Assembly: GCA_958496175.1 (NCBI GenBank)
Contig: OY292274.1
Location: forward strand, 60,150,630-60,214,629
DNA: 64,000 nucleotides
Direction: 5' to 3'
Source: Sisyra terminalis
Lineage: Eukaryota > Arthropoda > Insecta > Neuroptera > Sisyridae
Positions within the stretch are counted from its first letter, which is position 1. Each line of letters opens with the position of its first letter. Position numbers and translations under genes: made by a program. The notes under the pieces are model-generated. The model searched no databases. It was not told where the DNA came from and saw only the letters and a list, made by a program, of their open reading frames with translations. Positions 9,995 through 24,016 of the stretch are shown here, piece after piece.

Positions 9995-11800
9995 CTTTCT
10001 TCTCTGCTCAGATAACTAGTTGTAATGTGGTTCCTAAAGAGTAAATTAATACTTTTTCTTGAAAAAATTTACAAAGTGTAATAAATTTACCTGGCAATAC
10101 TGAATTTCAAGTATTGTAAATTGTTTAAATCATTAACATTTACAACACGTTTGAAGGATTTAAACAAACTCTGTATTTATGTTTACATACATTAATCATA
10201 GAAAATCACCCGAAAGATTATGAATTTTTTTACGTTTTCAAAGGAAAGTAAAGTCAATTTTTTCAAGTAAAATAAAAAATAAACAACCAAATTTTGCTTT
10301 CATCAAAGTTCAAAACATTTTAAACTATTTTTAGAACATGGAACAAGAGTTCTATTATCTCACAGAATATGATCCACCCGTTTAAGAAGTAATATTTTCG
10401 CCCACACCACAAATCCATTAGAATCCGGCATTGAACTGTTTTTCTCACATCTTTCCGGTATATGACAGAGAAAATATTGAAAAATTTTAAAACTCTATGC
10501 TTGCGGCAAGGAAAATCAATCTAAAATTCAATATTCCAGTTATCTATTCTTGTGTTAGGTACGTACCATAATTTATATGAAAAATTTTGAAGAAAACATT
10601 TTATTTTTTAAAATAAGGCTTCAAACTTTCATCTCTTCTTTTACTGTGGAGGAAAAGCCAAAATAAAGTGCGTCAATTGTGAGACATTTAAGTTTAATTG
10701 TTTTATATTTTTTTTTAAATTTCTTATACAATTGATATTTATGAATATATGTTTTTTTTTTCTAGGCCAAGCAGTTTCAAGAAGGCTCGAAAAATTGTTG
10801 TTTCAATCTGAATATAAATGAGAATTGACGCTGCATCCATCCATAATTCATCAAAATATATTAAATTGGAAATTTAAAGTGGAAATTTTTACAACGAAGC
10901 GTTTTCGTTTAAAAAACAAAAGAAAATCGTTTATGCATTTTTTTTCCAGAGAGGGAAGTAAGGTCAAAAATATATAATCATAAATTGTAAACCCTTATCG
11001 ATACCTACTGCCATACTTTTTCTTGACCTCAAATAAATTATCTGTCCTTTATTTTTGAGCATTATTTTATCAAGATTTATTTTTCGACTTGAAATGCATT
11101 TATTAAATACTCATTAGATGGACACCATATGATAAATGTCTTATCAATGCATATTCAATGTACTGATTCGTTTGAAAATAACAAATTTCGGTTCAATAAT
11201 ACTTTTTTCCTTGACTTAGAAAACATAGTATCAATCTATCAAACTTTCTAATTACCTCCTATGAAAAACCAGGTGGAAAAATATTAGTCTAATACTTTAC
11301 TCACGTGTGAGGGGAAAATTGTTTATTCATGATTGGTTGATTAAATGAAAATATTTGTTTTAAATTGTACTATAAACTAAATTCAAATTAATGAACAGTT
11401 TACAATCGATAAATGTGTAAGTTGTGGTCAGAAAATGGATGAAAAGCAGGAAAACTAGTTGAACTAAATTTTTTGCAGAATAATTTAATTTTTTTGAAAT
11501 AGGAATTGGGAAAAAGACTGCTAAAAATTTGATGTTTGTATATTGCATTACATCTGTAGCTTAAAAGGGTGTATCTCAGGGCATATTTTAAAAAAAGGAA
11601 AAAAAAATCCATAATCTCAAAAATATGATCTGGTTTTACATAATTGGGTTTGTGATTTTTTTTTGTGATAAATGGAAAGATCATATATAAGTTTTATAGC
11701 AAAACTATTTTTTGTTTTTTTTTCGCAATAGTTTAAAAGTTATTTCAAAATAAAAATTAATTTTTGAATCTAGTACCAAAGACACGCTGACAGCTCCCGA
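9995..11800. other. AT-rich non-coding interval
   Basis: Long A/T-rich sequence with only short overlapping minus-strand open frames (11360-11684) lacking domain signatures. No gene or repeat supported. Confidence 0.45.
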
Positions 11801-11930
11801 ACAAACCCGAGCACGTGTGACGTCATAATGTTAATTGTCACTCACTGCAGTTGATACAGAAATAATAAGTACACTGTTTTGATTGATTTAATTCTGTTGT
11901 GATAGTTAAATATTGAAATTTATATTGAAA

Positions 11931-12107
11931 ATGTCGAACCTTAAAAGTTATCGTTCTTGTTTTGTAACATTATGTACGAATACTACAAAAACAACTCCTA
12001 ACAAAATGTTTTTAAATGTTCCCCAAGATGGCAAACGTCGAAATAAATGGTTTCAAGCAGTGCACCGTGACAATCCCAAAACAAAATCGCTAATTGGAAT
12101 CAACTAA
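11931..12107 (+). pseudogene. Truncated THAP-type zinc-finger fragment, probably from a transposon
   Basis: A 58-residue frame from ATG 11931. It shows a THAP-like beginning: Cys-x4-Cys near residues 10-15, a PNKMFLNVPQD segment in place of the usual FHRFP region, and RRNKWFQAV matching the typical RxxKWxxAI helix. The frame stops before the second half of the domain (Cys-x2-His and AVPTIF are absent), so it cannot be a complete THAP finger. THAP domains occur in P-element-like transposases as well as in host regulators. TGACGTCATAATGTTA at 11819 and an imperfect inverse near 12189-12206 flank it loosely, which favours a broken DNA transposon. Confidence 0.5.
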
Positions 12108-12249
12108 CGACTCGTTTTTTAGCAATAAATTTTCAATATTATTGTCAAGTCACGTGTAATAGCTGTAAACGCTGTACTGTTATTAAATAGCTATAACATT
12201 ACGACGTCACAACTATGGTGACCACTCATGGCGCGTTTATAGTCACGTG

Positions 12250-12910
12250 ATTTTTTTTTAAATTTTATCAATTTTTAATCGTTTATAATTAATTGAAAAT
12301 ATTTTTTTTAAGGTTTTTGCATTAAATATCAATATTATTAATAATAAAGTTTTAAAATACATGAAAAAAATCAATATTTTTTTTTTCAAAATCCCAATTA
12401 TGATGCATAAGTTTTAAATCATGTTTTACCTAAGCTCAATTTTTGAAAATAAATTATAGGGGAAAAGTGGCGTAGTGTACGTACTGAGATATTACGTTTT
12501 CCAAAATCAATAATACTTTCAAGACTTCTGGTCTTTAATAAAAAGAAATCAATTCAGCTTTTCCATTAAATACATGCATTAAAGAGTCAAATCTTTAAAA
12601 TGTTTTCTATAAAGATAAAAATGAACTACTTTCCGTTGGTAAGTACATAGATTGAGAATAAATGCACCAATTGTATTAGAAAACAGTTAAAACATCAATA
12701 ACCAAACACTTGCCCACAAAAAAATTCACATGAAAAATAGAAATGCGAGAATTAGTTGAAAATTAAAATTTTATTTGAAAAAAATAATTTTCTTGTTAAA
12801 AGCTCTAATAAGCCCGTTAAATGTACCGTTAGAGACTTCAAAGGGGATTTTATTTTATCTTGTTTCGAGAAAACTAAATGAAAAGTTATGTAAATTAAAA
12901 GTTAGATTAG
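12250..12910. other. AT-rich non-coding spacer
   Basis: Nothing recognised beyond A/T runs. GGGGAAAAGTGGCG at 12460 resembles the terminal sequence of Tc1/pogo-type elements, but no partner end was found. Confidence 0.4.
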
Positions 12911-12918
12911 TTATATCA

Positions 12919-15110
12919 AGACATCGGATTATATGAATTTGCATTTTTGCATATGCAAACGAATATAATTCAATTTTTATAACATTATTGCATATTTTGG
13001 TCCTTTTTCATTGTAAAAACTTATTTCGGTAGTTATTCGTGTTTGGCATATTGTATTATGCCGTCAACAAGTCCCCCTTACGTCAAGCTCTGAAAGTATT
13101 GTATCCTATACTTGTCTAGCCCACGGAATACATAGAGTTATGGAAAAGATCAGAAACAAGTTCGAAATAGTCAATAAATTGATTATTTCTACAAAAAAAG
13201 TGCTTTTAAAAGCACTATGGCGACTACAAGCATATAAAAAGTAACTATCAAACGTAACACTACCCTCAGAACCAAATTTAATATGGTGGGGAGCTTAGTA
13301 GAAACCTGTATTGTTTTATATTGAAAATTTCAAAGCCATAAAAAAGAAGTTGGAAAATTTAACGAACCAGACGCCAATGCAATCAATTCAAACCAGTAAG
13401 CATTTGTAGATCCTTCAATCAAAAAAATATATTGGTCTTATTGCAACACATTTCAGCAATATACTTTTAATAGTAGTTGCCCGTTGCATTCGCAACTAAA
13501 GGTTTTATCTTAATAACATGTTTGATATGAGATAATGTAGAGTTTATCAACAATCGAAATTTTAAATTTAATAATCAAAGTATTGTTAATATAAAAAAAG
13601 TTTATCTAAAATTATATTAAGAAATAAAAATATAAGTGTTTTTTTTACCATTTTAAATAACGTCATTTCACTAAATTAGTATGAAAGTTTAATACTTATG
13701 TAGTACTTATACCAAATAGGCGATTTTAAATTTTGGTTCGTATTTCAACAATCAAACTTTTTAAAATCTATTTTTTATGAACCAATGGTTGTGATCTGGA
13801 GTAATTATATATTTGGCTGAAAAGCATTAAGGTATCAATTTTTTGCCATATAATTCATTGTCAATTCAAATATAAAATCTTCCATACTAACTTTTTTTCG
13901 GTATTTAGAACAATTTGAAAATCAATTATTGTTATTGAAAATAAATAAAATATTCGAATTTACTTCCACGCTGTCCACCTATTTTGTATGTACAACGTCC
14001 AAAAGTGCGAAATCGATTAGCTTTTTAGCCATGATAACTAACATAAAGAAGGGCATTATTTTTTTTCGTTTTACATTGTATTTTCAATTATAAATGCACA
14101 TTTGTGTCGATGAAATTTGGAAAGTGTTTTCCTTATACAATGCAGATATATAATAAGAAAGGGTTTTTGAAAATTTATCCCCTAAAAGAGTGAAAAACGG
14201 TAGCAAAGTTTGTAAGGAATAACGTTTAATAAACAATCGAAATTTAAAATTTAATATAAAATGCTGCTTAATATAAAACAAAGTTGATTTATTATCAGAA
14301 ACAAGAACTTAGAGCCTGCTTAAAAATTTAAACTCTGATAAGTAGATATATCTGAAAAGGTTAAGTTAAGTTTATAAGTGAGCATTATGTTTTTTGGCTT
14401 TCACATATTGTAAACCTGAAAATTCGAAATACGTATTCACAAATAAATACATTTGTGAGTGAGTATCCCCTCCAACATTTTGAATGCGTAAGTGGGGATA
14501 ACAGAGCGCATGCGTATAACCTATTCTGCACGGACGCACGGCAAGATAGTCAATTTATATATAAGATATGCAATCGAGAAACTAGGAACTTTCCTCTGTG
14601 CAAGTCCTTGGAAATATGATAGAAAATTATTGAACAGAGTAACGCCCTTTCAAGTTCACTATTGCAATAGGTTGGGGGAAAATTAAATGCAGTTTTGTAT
14701 AGGAACCCCCGTCTTGAAGAAATAAAGAAAATTGATGTACTTATCAATATGGCACTTCGGAAGAGATCTCCGAAAATTTCACCAAATTTCAAATTCTGTC
14801 CAGTAACATAAGTAGAGTTAAAATTCATTTCCAGCTTTTTACCTCTATTACCTATATGGTTCAATTGTGGATCTAAACCATCCAGGTTCCCCCTCAAATA
14901 TATACAGAAAATTTCTGGAGAATGGGTCTATAGATCTGGTGGCTTAGGAGAAGTTCAATACGGTATACTATATATGTACAGAAGAAATATATATAAAGAT
15001 AATTATAATGTAAAAATAAATGTTTTTTTGACAAAGCATATTTTGTTTATTTTTACTACATATTTGCATGCATATTTTGGCATTTTGGTAGTGCATATAA
15101 TCCGATGTCT
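12919..15110. mobile_element. TIR element (AGACATCGGATTATATGCA ends) interrupted by a Helitron
   Basis: The left end AGACATCGGATTATATG and the right end CATATAATCCGATGTCT are inverted copies, both rich in TTTGCAT. The adjacent AGTTATATCA (12909-12918) and AGTTATATTA (15111-15120) look like a ~10-bp target duplication with one mismatch. A Helitron occupies 13469-14566. Without it the element is about 1.1 kb and resembles 24017-24662 along most of its length. No transposase domain could be recognised, so the superfamily is open. Confidence 0.6.
13469..14566 (-). mobile_element. Non-autonomous Helitron, about 1.1 kb, nested
   Basis: On the minus strand the element starts TCTTATATATAAATTG..CTATCTTGCCGTGCGTCCG and ends GTTGCGAATGCAAC-GGGCAACTACTAT, a 3' hairpin followed by a CTAG-like end (here CTAT). 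It is about 1.1 kb and near full length compared with 62188-63342. Insertion lies between A and T. The uninterrupted relative at 24526-24545 shows the empty site. No Rep/helicase coding sequence. Confidence 0.75.
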
Positions 15111-15124
15111 AGTTATATTAAATT

Positions 15125-16555
15125 ATCATAAATAATGGCTTTATATGACAGTAAATGAGCCTCATTCAAAATTTATCAATTAAGAAAAACGTGTAATTTC
15201 AATTTTGGAAAATCATTTTAATCCATTTTGTTTGTTAATGAAAACCAGATATAAAAAAGAAGTCGTATTTTGGTTTTAAACGTTAAGTAAACTTATCAAA
15301 TCAACCTAAGACATTAGTAGTATTACTTATAAATTTCATGTGGCAAAACTTTGAAATATGTATTGAAAGTATACAGGGAGATAGGGCACAGAAAGTATAC
15401 ATGATAATAACTGCTCTATATCCTTATAGGCCTGGAATCGTGATACAAAAGTGCCAGGGTTTTATTCAAATTTTGATATAAGGCTATTTTGTGATATCTG
15501 ATATCAAAAGTCAAACAAAATTAAACATCATTTGGAAGCTCTTAAGGTCCCAAGAGTAAAAATTTGTGATAAATTATTTCAATGTTTTTTCCCAAGGTGT
15601 GGGCAATCCTCAACCACATCAATACCATTTGGGAATTTGAATTTCGTTCAGTGAACGCAGTGTAATATAAATATTTTCAATTATCATAAAATGAAAGTAA
15701 TTTACTATTTCTTCTCACTTATATCACTATATTATAAATTATTATGATAGTATCCATTTTAGGAGGAAAATAAATTTAGTAATTTAAAACAGTGCCTTTT
15801 GATACGTAAAATAACATAACATAACAGGCTGCTGAATCACATGTCTATAGAAATTAGACTTACAGTAATTTCATTAGCAATGATAACCCTATTATTTCTA
15901 CCGACTAACTTTAAATGAAGCCGACCAAACTGACTACACAATGGAAATTTATTGAGAAATTAATTAAAAATTTTCCACTAAACTATGCATAAACTCCGTG
16001 ATATATCTTTTTTGAAAAATGGACATATACCATTTTAAAAATAAACGATCTAAATTATAATGGGTCTTTCAACCCTTCATACTACTGCTATTTATCTGGT
16101 TACCTTTATATTTAAGAGGAAAACGCCTTAGTTTAAAGTTTTTTTTTTACGAAAATAGTAATAAAATCAATTACATTCCGTTTTTCATACAACAATATTG
16201 AATGAAAAAATTTGTGACCATCGTTTGTTGTTATTAATTAGGTTTTCTATTCCGCAAAAGCATAATTAATATTTTAAAAAATAATGTCAAAATAAATATA
16301 TAGTGAAACGTTTATAATAAGAAAATAAGACAAAACCATTCATCAATCAAATCACTTTATAGCAAAAATCAATTAATTTTTTACCGTCGTTCAAATTGAA
16401 TTCGATGTAGCATATTTTGATATGTTGTCGTGTAAACAGCGGGAAAATGCAGGAATTTGAGGAAAATGAGGTGCATATTAAATGGCTAAACTAAAACCGC
16501 CGTTGCAGTTTATAAATCAGTTCTGCTCTAGTGACACATTTCATGTTTATTAAGC
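15125..16555. other. AT-rich non-coding interval
   Basis: No gene, RNA or repeat recognised. Confidence 0.45.
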
Positions 16556-16561
16556 TCCAGT

Positions 16562-17100
16562 ATTTCTATTTACAAATCTGACGCAGCATCTGCTCCAATT
16601 TATAAATCAGTTTTTGTAAAAAAATCGATTACTACGTATTTATACACTACACAACGTGTGGAAAAGAATTGACCTTTTTGATTTTCCAGCTTATGTTGAT
16701 TGATTAATTTTTGTTGAGATATCCTTGAAATTTCTGTCGATTTTAAGTTTTCGATGATTCGAAAGAAAGACAAAATCATAGAATTGTAATTGAGGTATTA
16801 GGGTAATTAACGTTTGATTTTATTAATGGAAATAGAAAATAAATATTTCTATTTACAAATCAGATGCAGCATCTGCTCCAATTTATAAATCAATCAGTTT
16901 TGGTTAAAAATCGATAACTACGTATTTATATACTACACTGTGTGGAAAAAAATTGACCTCTTTGGTTATCAGTTTATGTTAATTGATTAAATTTTTTTCC
17001 ATTAATTTTAAGTTTTTTATGATTCGAAAAAAAAAACCATAGAATTATGATATACGTATTAGGATAATTCACGTGTAATTTTCTTGATTGAAATGAATTG
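16562..17100. repeat. Direct tandem duplication of ~280 bp
   Basis: About 16562-16843 and 16845-17100 are diverged direct copies: both carry TATTTCTATTTACAAATC, GCAGCATCTGCTCC, AACTACGTATTTATA/TTACTACGTATTTATA, TGTGTGGAAAA and TTAAGTTTT..GATTCGAAA in the same order. An additional GTTGCAGTTTATAAATCAG block just upstream (16503-16521) hints at an older third unit. Non-coding. Confidence 0.75.
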
Positions 17101-17104
17101 TAGT

Positions 17105-18230
17105 AAGTGAACCCAGCCCGCAATGGAACGAAAATTTGAAAAAAAATAAAAAATAAATATTGAAAAATTGAAATAGAAATTTAAGGCAGTTAAAGTTAAT
17201 GACGTAAACATAACTTATATAAAAGTTTCCCTATTCATTGATAAAAGACATGTGATTAAAACAAGATAAGATTATTATCAAGATGTAGCTTTCAAACTCC
17301 ACAGATTCAAACTCCAAAAAAAAAGAGGAAAAACTTTTGAAGTATTCCTTAAGTTTCATAAGTGATTAATAACTAAATATTTTTATTTTGGATTTTTTGA
17401 AATATATTGAATCTATTGCGTTTCATTGATCTCTTTTGGTATACTGTAAGTACGTTAGGAACTTAAATCCAGATTTGCATTAAATTGGTTTAAGCTTACC
17501 AGAGCTTTCAACAAACCTACAAGTATCATTCCGAAGAAAATACGTTACAACAATGAATTATTGATGCATCTGTGCATCAAGTTTTATATCGTCAAAACGA
17601 AAATCAATTTCCATTGCCTCAACAAATTTTATACTAATTTGTGGTAAAGTTAATTCAAGCTTTAATATGAAATAACTTACATGGTAAAACTTGCATTGTA
17701 TTGCAAGGCATGCAATGCATTCAACACAAACATTAGCGCAACTATTTGTTACCAAATTTCCAAACAGTAAATATATTTTTGAAATGCGCAATATGTTTTA
17801 TAAAAATATTACCAAAACTTTCGTTTAAACATTTAAAAGGAACTATAAGTACTCGTAGTAGCATTTTGAACTGTATTTTTTTTAAATTCAAAGGTCTAAA
17901 TTAATGTATAAATTTAACAGTGTCAATTTCTATTTACTTTTTAGTTGACCGTGTCAAAAAGATAAAAGCATTATCTCTAGTTTAATATTGCAATAAATAC
18001 AGAAGATTCTTCTTAGTTATCAAATTCCGCTAGTAACTAGTTGAATTTGTTTGAAGATTTTTTTTTAAATCACCCTTAGCGTTGTATCCTAAACCTCAGA
18101 ATAAAATCAGTAAATAAAAAATGCAGTGCTTTTAGTACCTCCACCAAAAAAATAGATACTATATCAATATTGGTATTTTTTGTAAAGCTTAAAAAAGCAT
18201 TAATTTCAAATTAAGTAAAAAAAATCTATA
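17105..18230. other. AT-rich non-coding interval
   Basis: The open frame at 17558-17791 (minus) shows no recognisable domain or splice context; nothing else seen. Confidence 0.4.
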
Positions 18231-18236
18231 TGCGCT

Positions 18237-18483
18237 GTTTATTTTGAAAGTGAGCTAAGTCCATTTCAAGAACAATCCCAATAGTATTATCATTTTGAAC
18301 CAAAGGAACATAAGATACTAAGGAGGAGGGAATAATTGGCGTTTTTGTTAACAACTAAAATGAAATCAGTAATTTCTGAAAACTTTGCAGTTAAAGACTT
18401 AACATACTTTGTTCTAGTTACAAAAAGAAAAATCACCATATAGACCGTCCTTGAAATGGACTTACGCCACTTTCAAAATAAAC
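18237..18483. mobile_element. 247-bp MITE with ~40-bp terminal inverted repeats
   Basis: Left GTTTATTTTGAAAGTGAGCT..AAGTCCATTTCAAG and right (inverted) GTTTATTTTGAAAGTGGCGT..AAGTCCATTTCAAG. The interior is AT-rich and non-coding. No unambiguous target-site duplication. Confidence 0.7.
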
Positions 18484-18489
18484 GAGTCA

Positions 18490-21400
18490 TAAATTAAACT
18501 TTTCTGTTCTTAAAAAAATTACTCACTTATGTTATAATGCAACTCAAATATGAACTATGGAACAAGCAACGTGATTAAGTATGTGGCTTTGGAAGTTGAA
18601 TGAATCCAGTATCCATAGTTTTCTTCCTGAAAAAATGAAAATAAAAGGCATAAGATGGCTGCAGAGTTAATGTGGATTTATTTACCTTATCATGGAATAA
18701 TTGGGTTGCTTCAATAGCATCTTTATCAATCTTCATAAACTTTATTAGTTTTCAATTAATCTTCATAAACTTGAACTTCAAAAAACTTTTTTTTAAAAAA
18801 ATCAAATCTGGCCAATAATTTTTAAAATTCAATGATAAAAATTAAGACCCGAAAACATTAACACTAATAAAATAAGAATAAAAAGTACCTTGGAATTCAA
18901 TTTAATTTTAAAATTGAGTAACCAATTGAATTAAATTTTTATCTCTTTTTTTTAATTGTGACCCTTTTCAATACAATTTAATTAAAATAAAACATAACTT
19001 TCATATTGAAATGAAAATTAAAAAGTCTCATAAATGTCGATCATACCAAAAAATTTGTTGAAAAAATTTGGAAATCACAACTAAGTATATACCTAGTTAT
19101 AGAAGAATGGTTAAAAAACATATTTTTCTCGAATTCTAAATAAGTCTTATAAAGGTAACTTATAATTTCCTGAGATCTTAATGCTGAAAAAAAATCTTTT
19201 TTTTTTTTGGTTTTAATGGCAAAAAGTTGATTGAAAACATGCATCTTAGCTTGACTGAAGTCTTCTACTGCAATAAATTCCAAGTTGGTGACCTACGCCA
19301 ATGTAAGGTGTTGAAGAATTATTTGAATTTAAAAGCACAACACTTTCACATCTGTAAGAAACATATAAGTTAGTTTAAATAAGTTTTTCTTAACAACGCT
19401 GAAAAAAAATGTGCATATAAGTAATTGGAAATCTACGCATTATTTAAATGGCACTAACTTCAGTGCATTGTAATGCAAATTAATTACGCATTATGTATAG
19501 ATAAAATTTCACCTGTTATTTTCCGTAATTTCATGATTTCCGAACTGAAAAACCAAATAAAACTTTCCAAAATGTACAAAAATTCTTTCAAACCTATATA
19601 TTCATTAACCATATATAACCACTGATAAATTTATACAGTAGAAAAATTCAATTTTCTGGAAAATTCTATAGTGACGCCATCTTATATTGATTTTAACATA
19701 GGGATTGATAAGGACAATAATTGATCAATTTTCATGCATATTTATTTACCTGCATTAACAAAATTGTCGTCAGCATGGTTAACAAAGTTTATAAAACACA
19801 ACACTTCTATTCCATACCAAAACTTTTCGAATTTTAATTGCATTTTTTAAGTTTTTTTTCGCGAATAAATCGATCATCACGAAAAATAATGGCGACTGAG
19901 ATGACAGATTGATTCGGAAAAACGAAGTGAAAAAATCGAACATCTTCGGGTGGCGAAGTACGAAATTCAAAAATACGATTTGGGAAAAACAAATGCTAAA
20001 AAAATCGTTTATTTAAAATAAAAGTTTTATTGATTTCGATTTGATATTATAAACAATAAAGAAATATAGAAATTATAATTTTGGTCAAAAGAATCTCTTA
20101 AGAAATCAATAAAAATTTTTTTTTCCATTAATTTAAATGGTCTTTTATTATAACAAAAAACAATTACACAATTCCATTATTAATTTTTTTGTCTTAATTA
20201 TTGGCACTGATTATTTAAATTCATTTAAATTAATGTCAGTTGAATTAAACTTTTGATTTAATATATACTATATTAGTTATAAGTTTTCGGAGAAACTTAA
20301 AAGCTTTATAAGCTCCAACCTGGTTATATTTTAGTATTAAGTTTCCTAAGCCTTGGGTTGCAAATCCAATTTGAATTTCTGAGACCTGCAGTAGCGGTTT
20401 TCCAAAATTTTAGATCTTTTTTAAGAACTGTAATCACTTGATCGTAAAAAAAGTTATAAAAAATTAATTATTGACAAGATATAAAAGACTTACAGGGCGT
20501 AATTAACGCGTTTTATTGATGTTTAATAAATTATTTAACTTATTTTTCATCAGTTTACTTCTAAAATATTTTTTCTTTAATTTTGGAAGATCCTAAATTA
20601 TATTATTTGTGTGCATTCATTTTGCATTTTCAGGGGAAGTAGAGGAAGTGATGTCTCTTACTCATATAGTGCATGCGTTTTTGATTATTGTAACATCTTA
20701 AAAATGGTATCGGGGAAAAAGAAATTTTAGAGTCTAACTACTTAACGGTTGTTATAGTAAAGTAGTAATTATTGGCAATTGCTAAAATGGCATTGCATTG
20801 TTACAAAAAAGGATGTTAAACAGGAGAATTTTTTGGAATAAAAAATTTTAAATAGAAGTCGGAAGTTCGTAAAGAAAGAACAGTTTTATTGGAATTAAAG
20901 AAATATTACATAGTAATCTGTCCTTTGAATCAATATAAATCATTGAACAAATCTATAACACATAATATCAAAAAAAAAAAAATTAAACTCTGATTTCATA
21001 AAATATGAAGATACCAAAGTCGAAGATATAAAATTCAATCGGTAGTTTTGGCTTTTTGAAATTCCTTCGTACCCCAAATAATAGTATTCTCTTCTTATTT
21101 TTCTTTCAATTAATACTTATGAAATTTTCTTTTCTTAAACAAACTATATATTAAAAATGAAAAAAAAGAACGATCAATTTCCTGAGGTTCCAGTACTGTG
21201 ATAACCCACAATCTTATTTACCTATTTAAATGAAGCGCCTTGTTCTTAGAATATACTTTATATAATATTTACCTAAATTAAATAAAATGATAAATCATTT
21301 AAAATAGTTCAAAAGTTAATGTAAAGAGAGCCATAATCTTTTTGAATTTTATATGAATATTCACACTCTTTACTGAATTATAATTGAATTAACTGGGGAG

Positions 21401-23595
21401 AAGTTTCACCCTACTACTCTACTTCAATAACTCCCTGCTTTATAAAATAAATATAAATATTTCATAAGGTTAATATTTGCAGACGAAAGCATTAACATTT
21501 TTGCTAATTATTCTTACAAAAAGCTCTACCTATAAAATATGCAAGTACAAAGGAAAGCTTAAGAAGTTTTTTTTTCATATTTTCTTTAAATTACCCTCTG
21601 TTCTGTTGTTGGTAACGACCGACTATAAAATCAATAGGTTTCAATTAAGGTTGACACTTTTGCCGTAATGCTTCTTTAATAATTCTATTTGATTCATATC
21701 AGTCATATTATGCAATCAATAATCAATAAGCCCATCAAATCAATGACTTGTTTACTCATTTAAAATTTCAGTAACGCTAATTAAATTGTGAGCTTTTAAT
21801 ACAGATCGATTGATTTTTGACTCCTTTTTTAATCTTATAGTTTGAATGGTTCTTTTTGAAATTATTATTCAAATGGATATAAGAGAAATTCTGCGCTTTT
21901 GCGTACTTACAAAATTAGCACTTATTGAAGGATTATAGATACTCTTTTAAATACTATTAAAGAACAAGAACATTAGTAAGGAAATATTAACGAAAAAAAT
22001 ATAATAGTAATAATAATAATAATAATAGGAATAAATAAATACGTTTTTAAAACCGTGCATATATAAAATCGTGTATTTATATACCCCCTCTGACTGATGA
22101 AATTTTAATATTCAGTGTATTCCTTATAGGAAGTAGGCATGTGACAAGATTTTTTTTTGAAAATTCTACCCTACAGACAAGGGCGGATTCAAGATTTTTT
22201 TCTTGGAGGGGGAGCACAATATCTTTTATTTACAAGTGCGTGAAAGGGATCACGAAAAAAATTCGCAATTCCAGCCAGAAATCATCATAATGATAAATAA
22301 TAAATAATCATATCATCATAATGATAAGGGAAATTTAAAATTCTCTTCCAGAGCAAAAGGCATACGCCAAATCGTGTATGGTGTATCGGGCATGTTATTT
22401 GCAAAGAAAATATTAATTAGTATATAATGCACTTATCATATTATAAACTCTATTTAATATTCTTCCAAAATTGCATTGAAATAAGTGAAGACACTGATGT
22501 CCTTAAATAATGTCAATAATACCTTTATGGAAGTCTGAAGCCATGGTTTTTCTTAATCTATGATATTTAAGCCGCTGATTCAATTGTACTTGTCGATTAA
22601 GAATTAGTATTTGATTAATGATTTGGCATTAATTAAAAAAAACAATTACAAAACATTTAAAGTTGAAATAACTTAAAAAATTATAAATCTATTGGTATTT
22701 TTTTAGATAAAATAGGTTAACTAGTTCGTCGATAAATCTCAAGGAAAATAAAATCGAAAAAATATTAACATATGAAATATTGAAGGATATCTATTAATAC
22801 TTTTGCCGGGGTATCCAATAAAAAACAATGAAACAAAGATTGATTAATCAAGCAGCAATAATGTAAAATAGATTGAACTGCATGCTCCAGAAAATTTATG
22901 AAGTAAAGAAATTCCTTTGTCGAACGATTTTTATTTTCGAAAAAATAGTCAAGTTGTTATTTAACGATGTGCATTACGCAGAAAATGTTTATATTGGCCA
23001 AAAGTGTCCTCTTATTTATACTTAATATGTGGAGTTTCTGATAGAAGGACGATAAAAGTCTAAAAATAGAAAATTTTGTAGGAAGTTGCAAAGCTTTGAT
23101 ATATTTATGCTCACTTGAAATATTAGGTACGCTTTATGCATATGTTTCATGAGAAAGCTTTTGGTCTGAGGATAAATGTTCAAACCAATTTTGAACATGA
23201 AAAATTGAATGTAGTTTAAGTTTCATTATACTTGATGTAATCAAAGAAAATTTTTTTATGTTGTACTTTTCTAGAAGAATTATCGATATTAAATTAATTC
23301 GGAAATGTTTGATAAGATTTCGGTTAAAATTTCAATTCGTTTAGCCGTTTCTTTATTCATTTTGATTCAAATTGTAGTTATAATAATTCAAACACCTGAC
23401 AATAAGACTTTTCCAAATATTTTCTGTAATCCAAAGCTTTTGCAAATTACAAACCTACGTTCCACGAATGACACTTTTTGCATTGTTTTTGGATGTAAAT
23501 TTGGATATTTTTAAATCCTTTGTATTTTCATGTAATTCTAACCCCAATGCCCAAATTCTTTCCTCTGAAACTTATCCAGACAACATGCCACGTAG
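18490..23595. other. Long AT-rich interval without a supported gene
   Basis: Several open frames of 60-80 codons (19041-19283 minus, 19779-19970 minus, 21477-21668 plus, 23305-23514 plus) are compatible with chance in AT-rich DNA: no domain, no consistent splice sites. An (AAT)n microsatellite lies at about 22002-22027. At 22175-22217, GGGCGGATTCAAG followed by GGAGGGGGAGCAC looks like the decayed end of a DNA transposon. Confidence 0.45.
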
Positions 23596-23602
23596 ACTGA
23601 AA

Positions 23603-23758
23603 CCAAGGTTTATAACATACACAAGTAGCCTCATGGTGGCTACGTGACGTATCCAGAAGAAATTCGTACATATCTTCAGACTGATTCAATTTCAAAATTC
23701 TTCGTATGACGTCATTTTTTTTTCTAATGGAGCAACCTGTGTAATTTACAAACCTTGG
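23603..23758. mobile_element. hAT-like MITE, copy 2
   Basis: Ends CCAAGGTTTATAACATACAC and, inverted, CCAAGGTTTGTAAATTACAC. The interior matches copies 1 and 3 (CGTGACGTATCCAGAAGAAA). Flanks ACTGAAA/GCTGAAA form an imperfect duplication. Confidence 0.75.
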
Positions 23759-23759
23759 G

Positions 23760-23900
23760 CTGAAACGACGTTGGACTCGCGACCTCCTAACAAATTCTTA
23801 GAGAGTCCCAACATTGGTTGGGCCCTCTCAACATGTTTCGAAAATACCACACCAGGGTCGAACTACGGTTTTTACCTCAAGTGTGGTATATAAGCAACCA
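23760..23900. other. GC-richer unclassified segment
   Basis: A compositional island containing GACTCGCGACCTCC, ATTGGTTGGGCCCTCTCAAC and CCACACCAGGGTCGAAC. No frame is open and no cloverleaf could be drawn. It may be a fragment of a repeat; I cannot assign it. Confidence 0.3.
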
Positions 23901-24016
23901 AAATTTGTTGGTACATTGTATAGTATATAAATTGTAAATATATAGAAGGCAATGAAGGATTTAAAACAAAATCATGTAAAGGGCTTAGGAACGATATTTT
24001 AATGATACTTATGAGT

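Noticed and set aside
23760..23890. tRNA-like or SINE-like segment
   Set aside because: GC-richer and with a GGTCGAAC-like string, but no A-box/B-box pair in the right order and no cloverleaf could be drawn.
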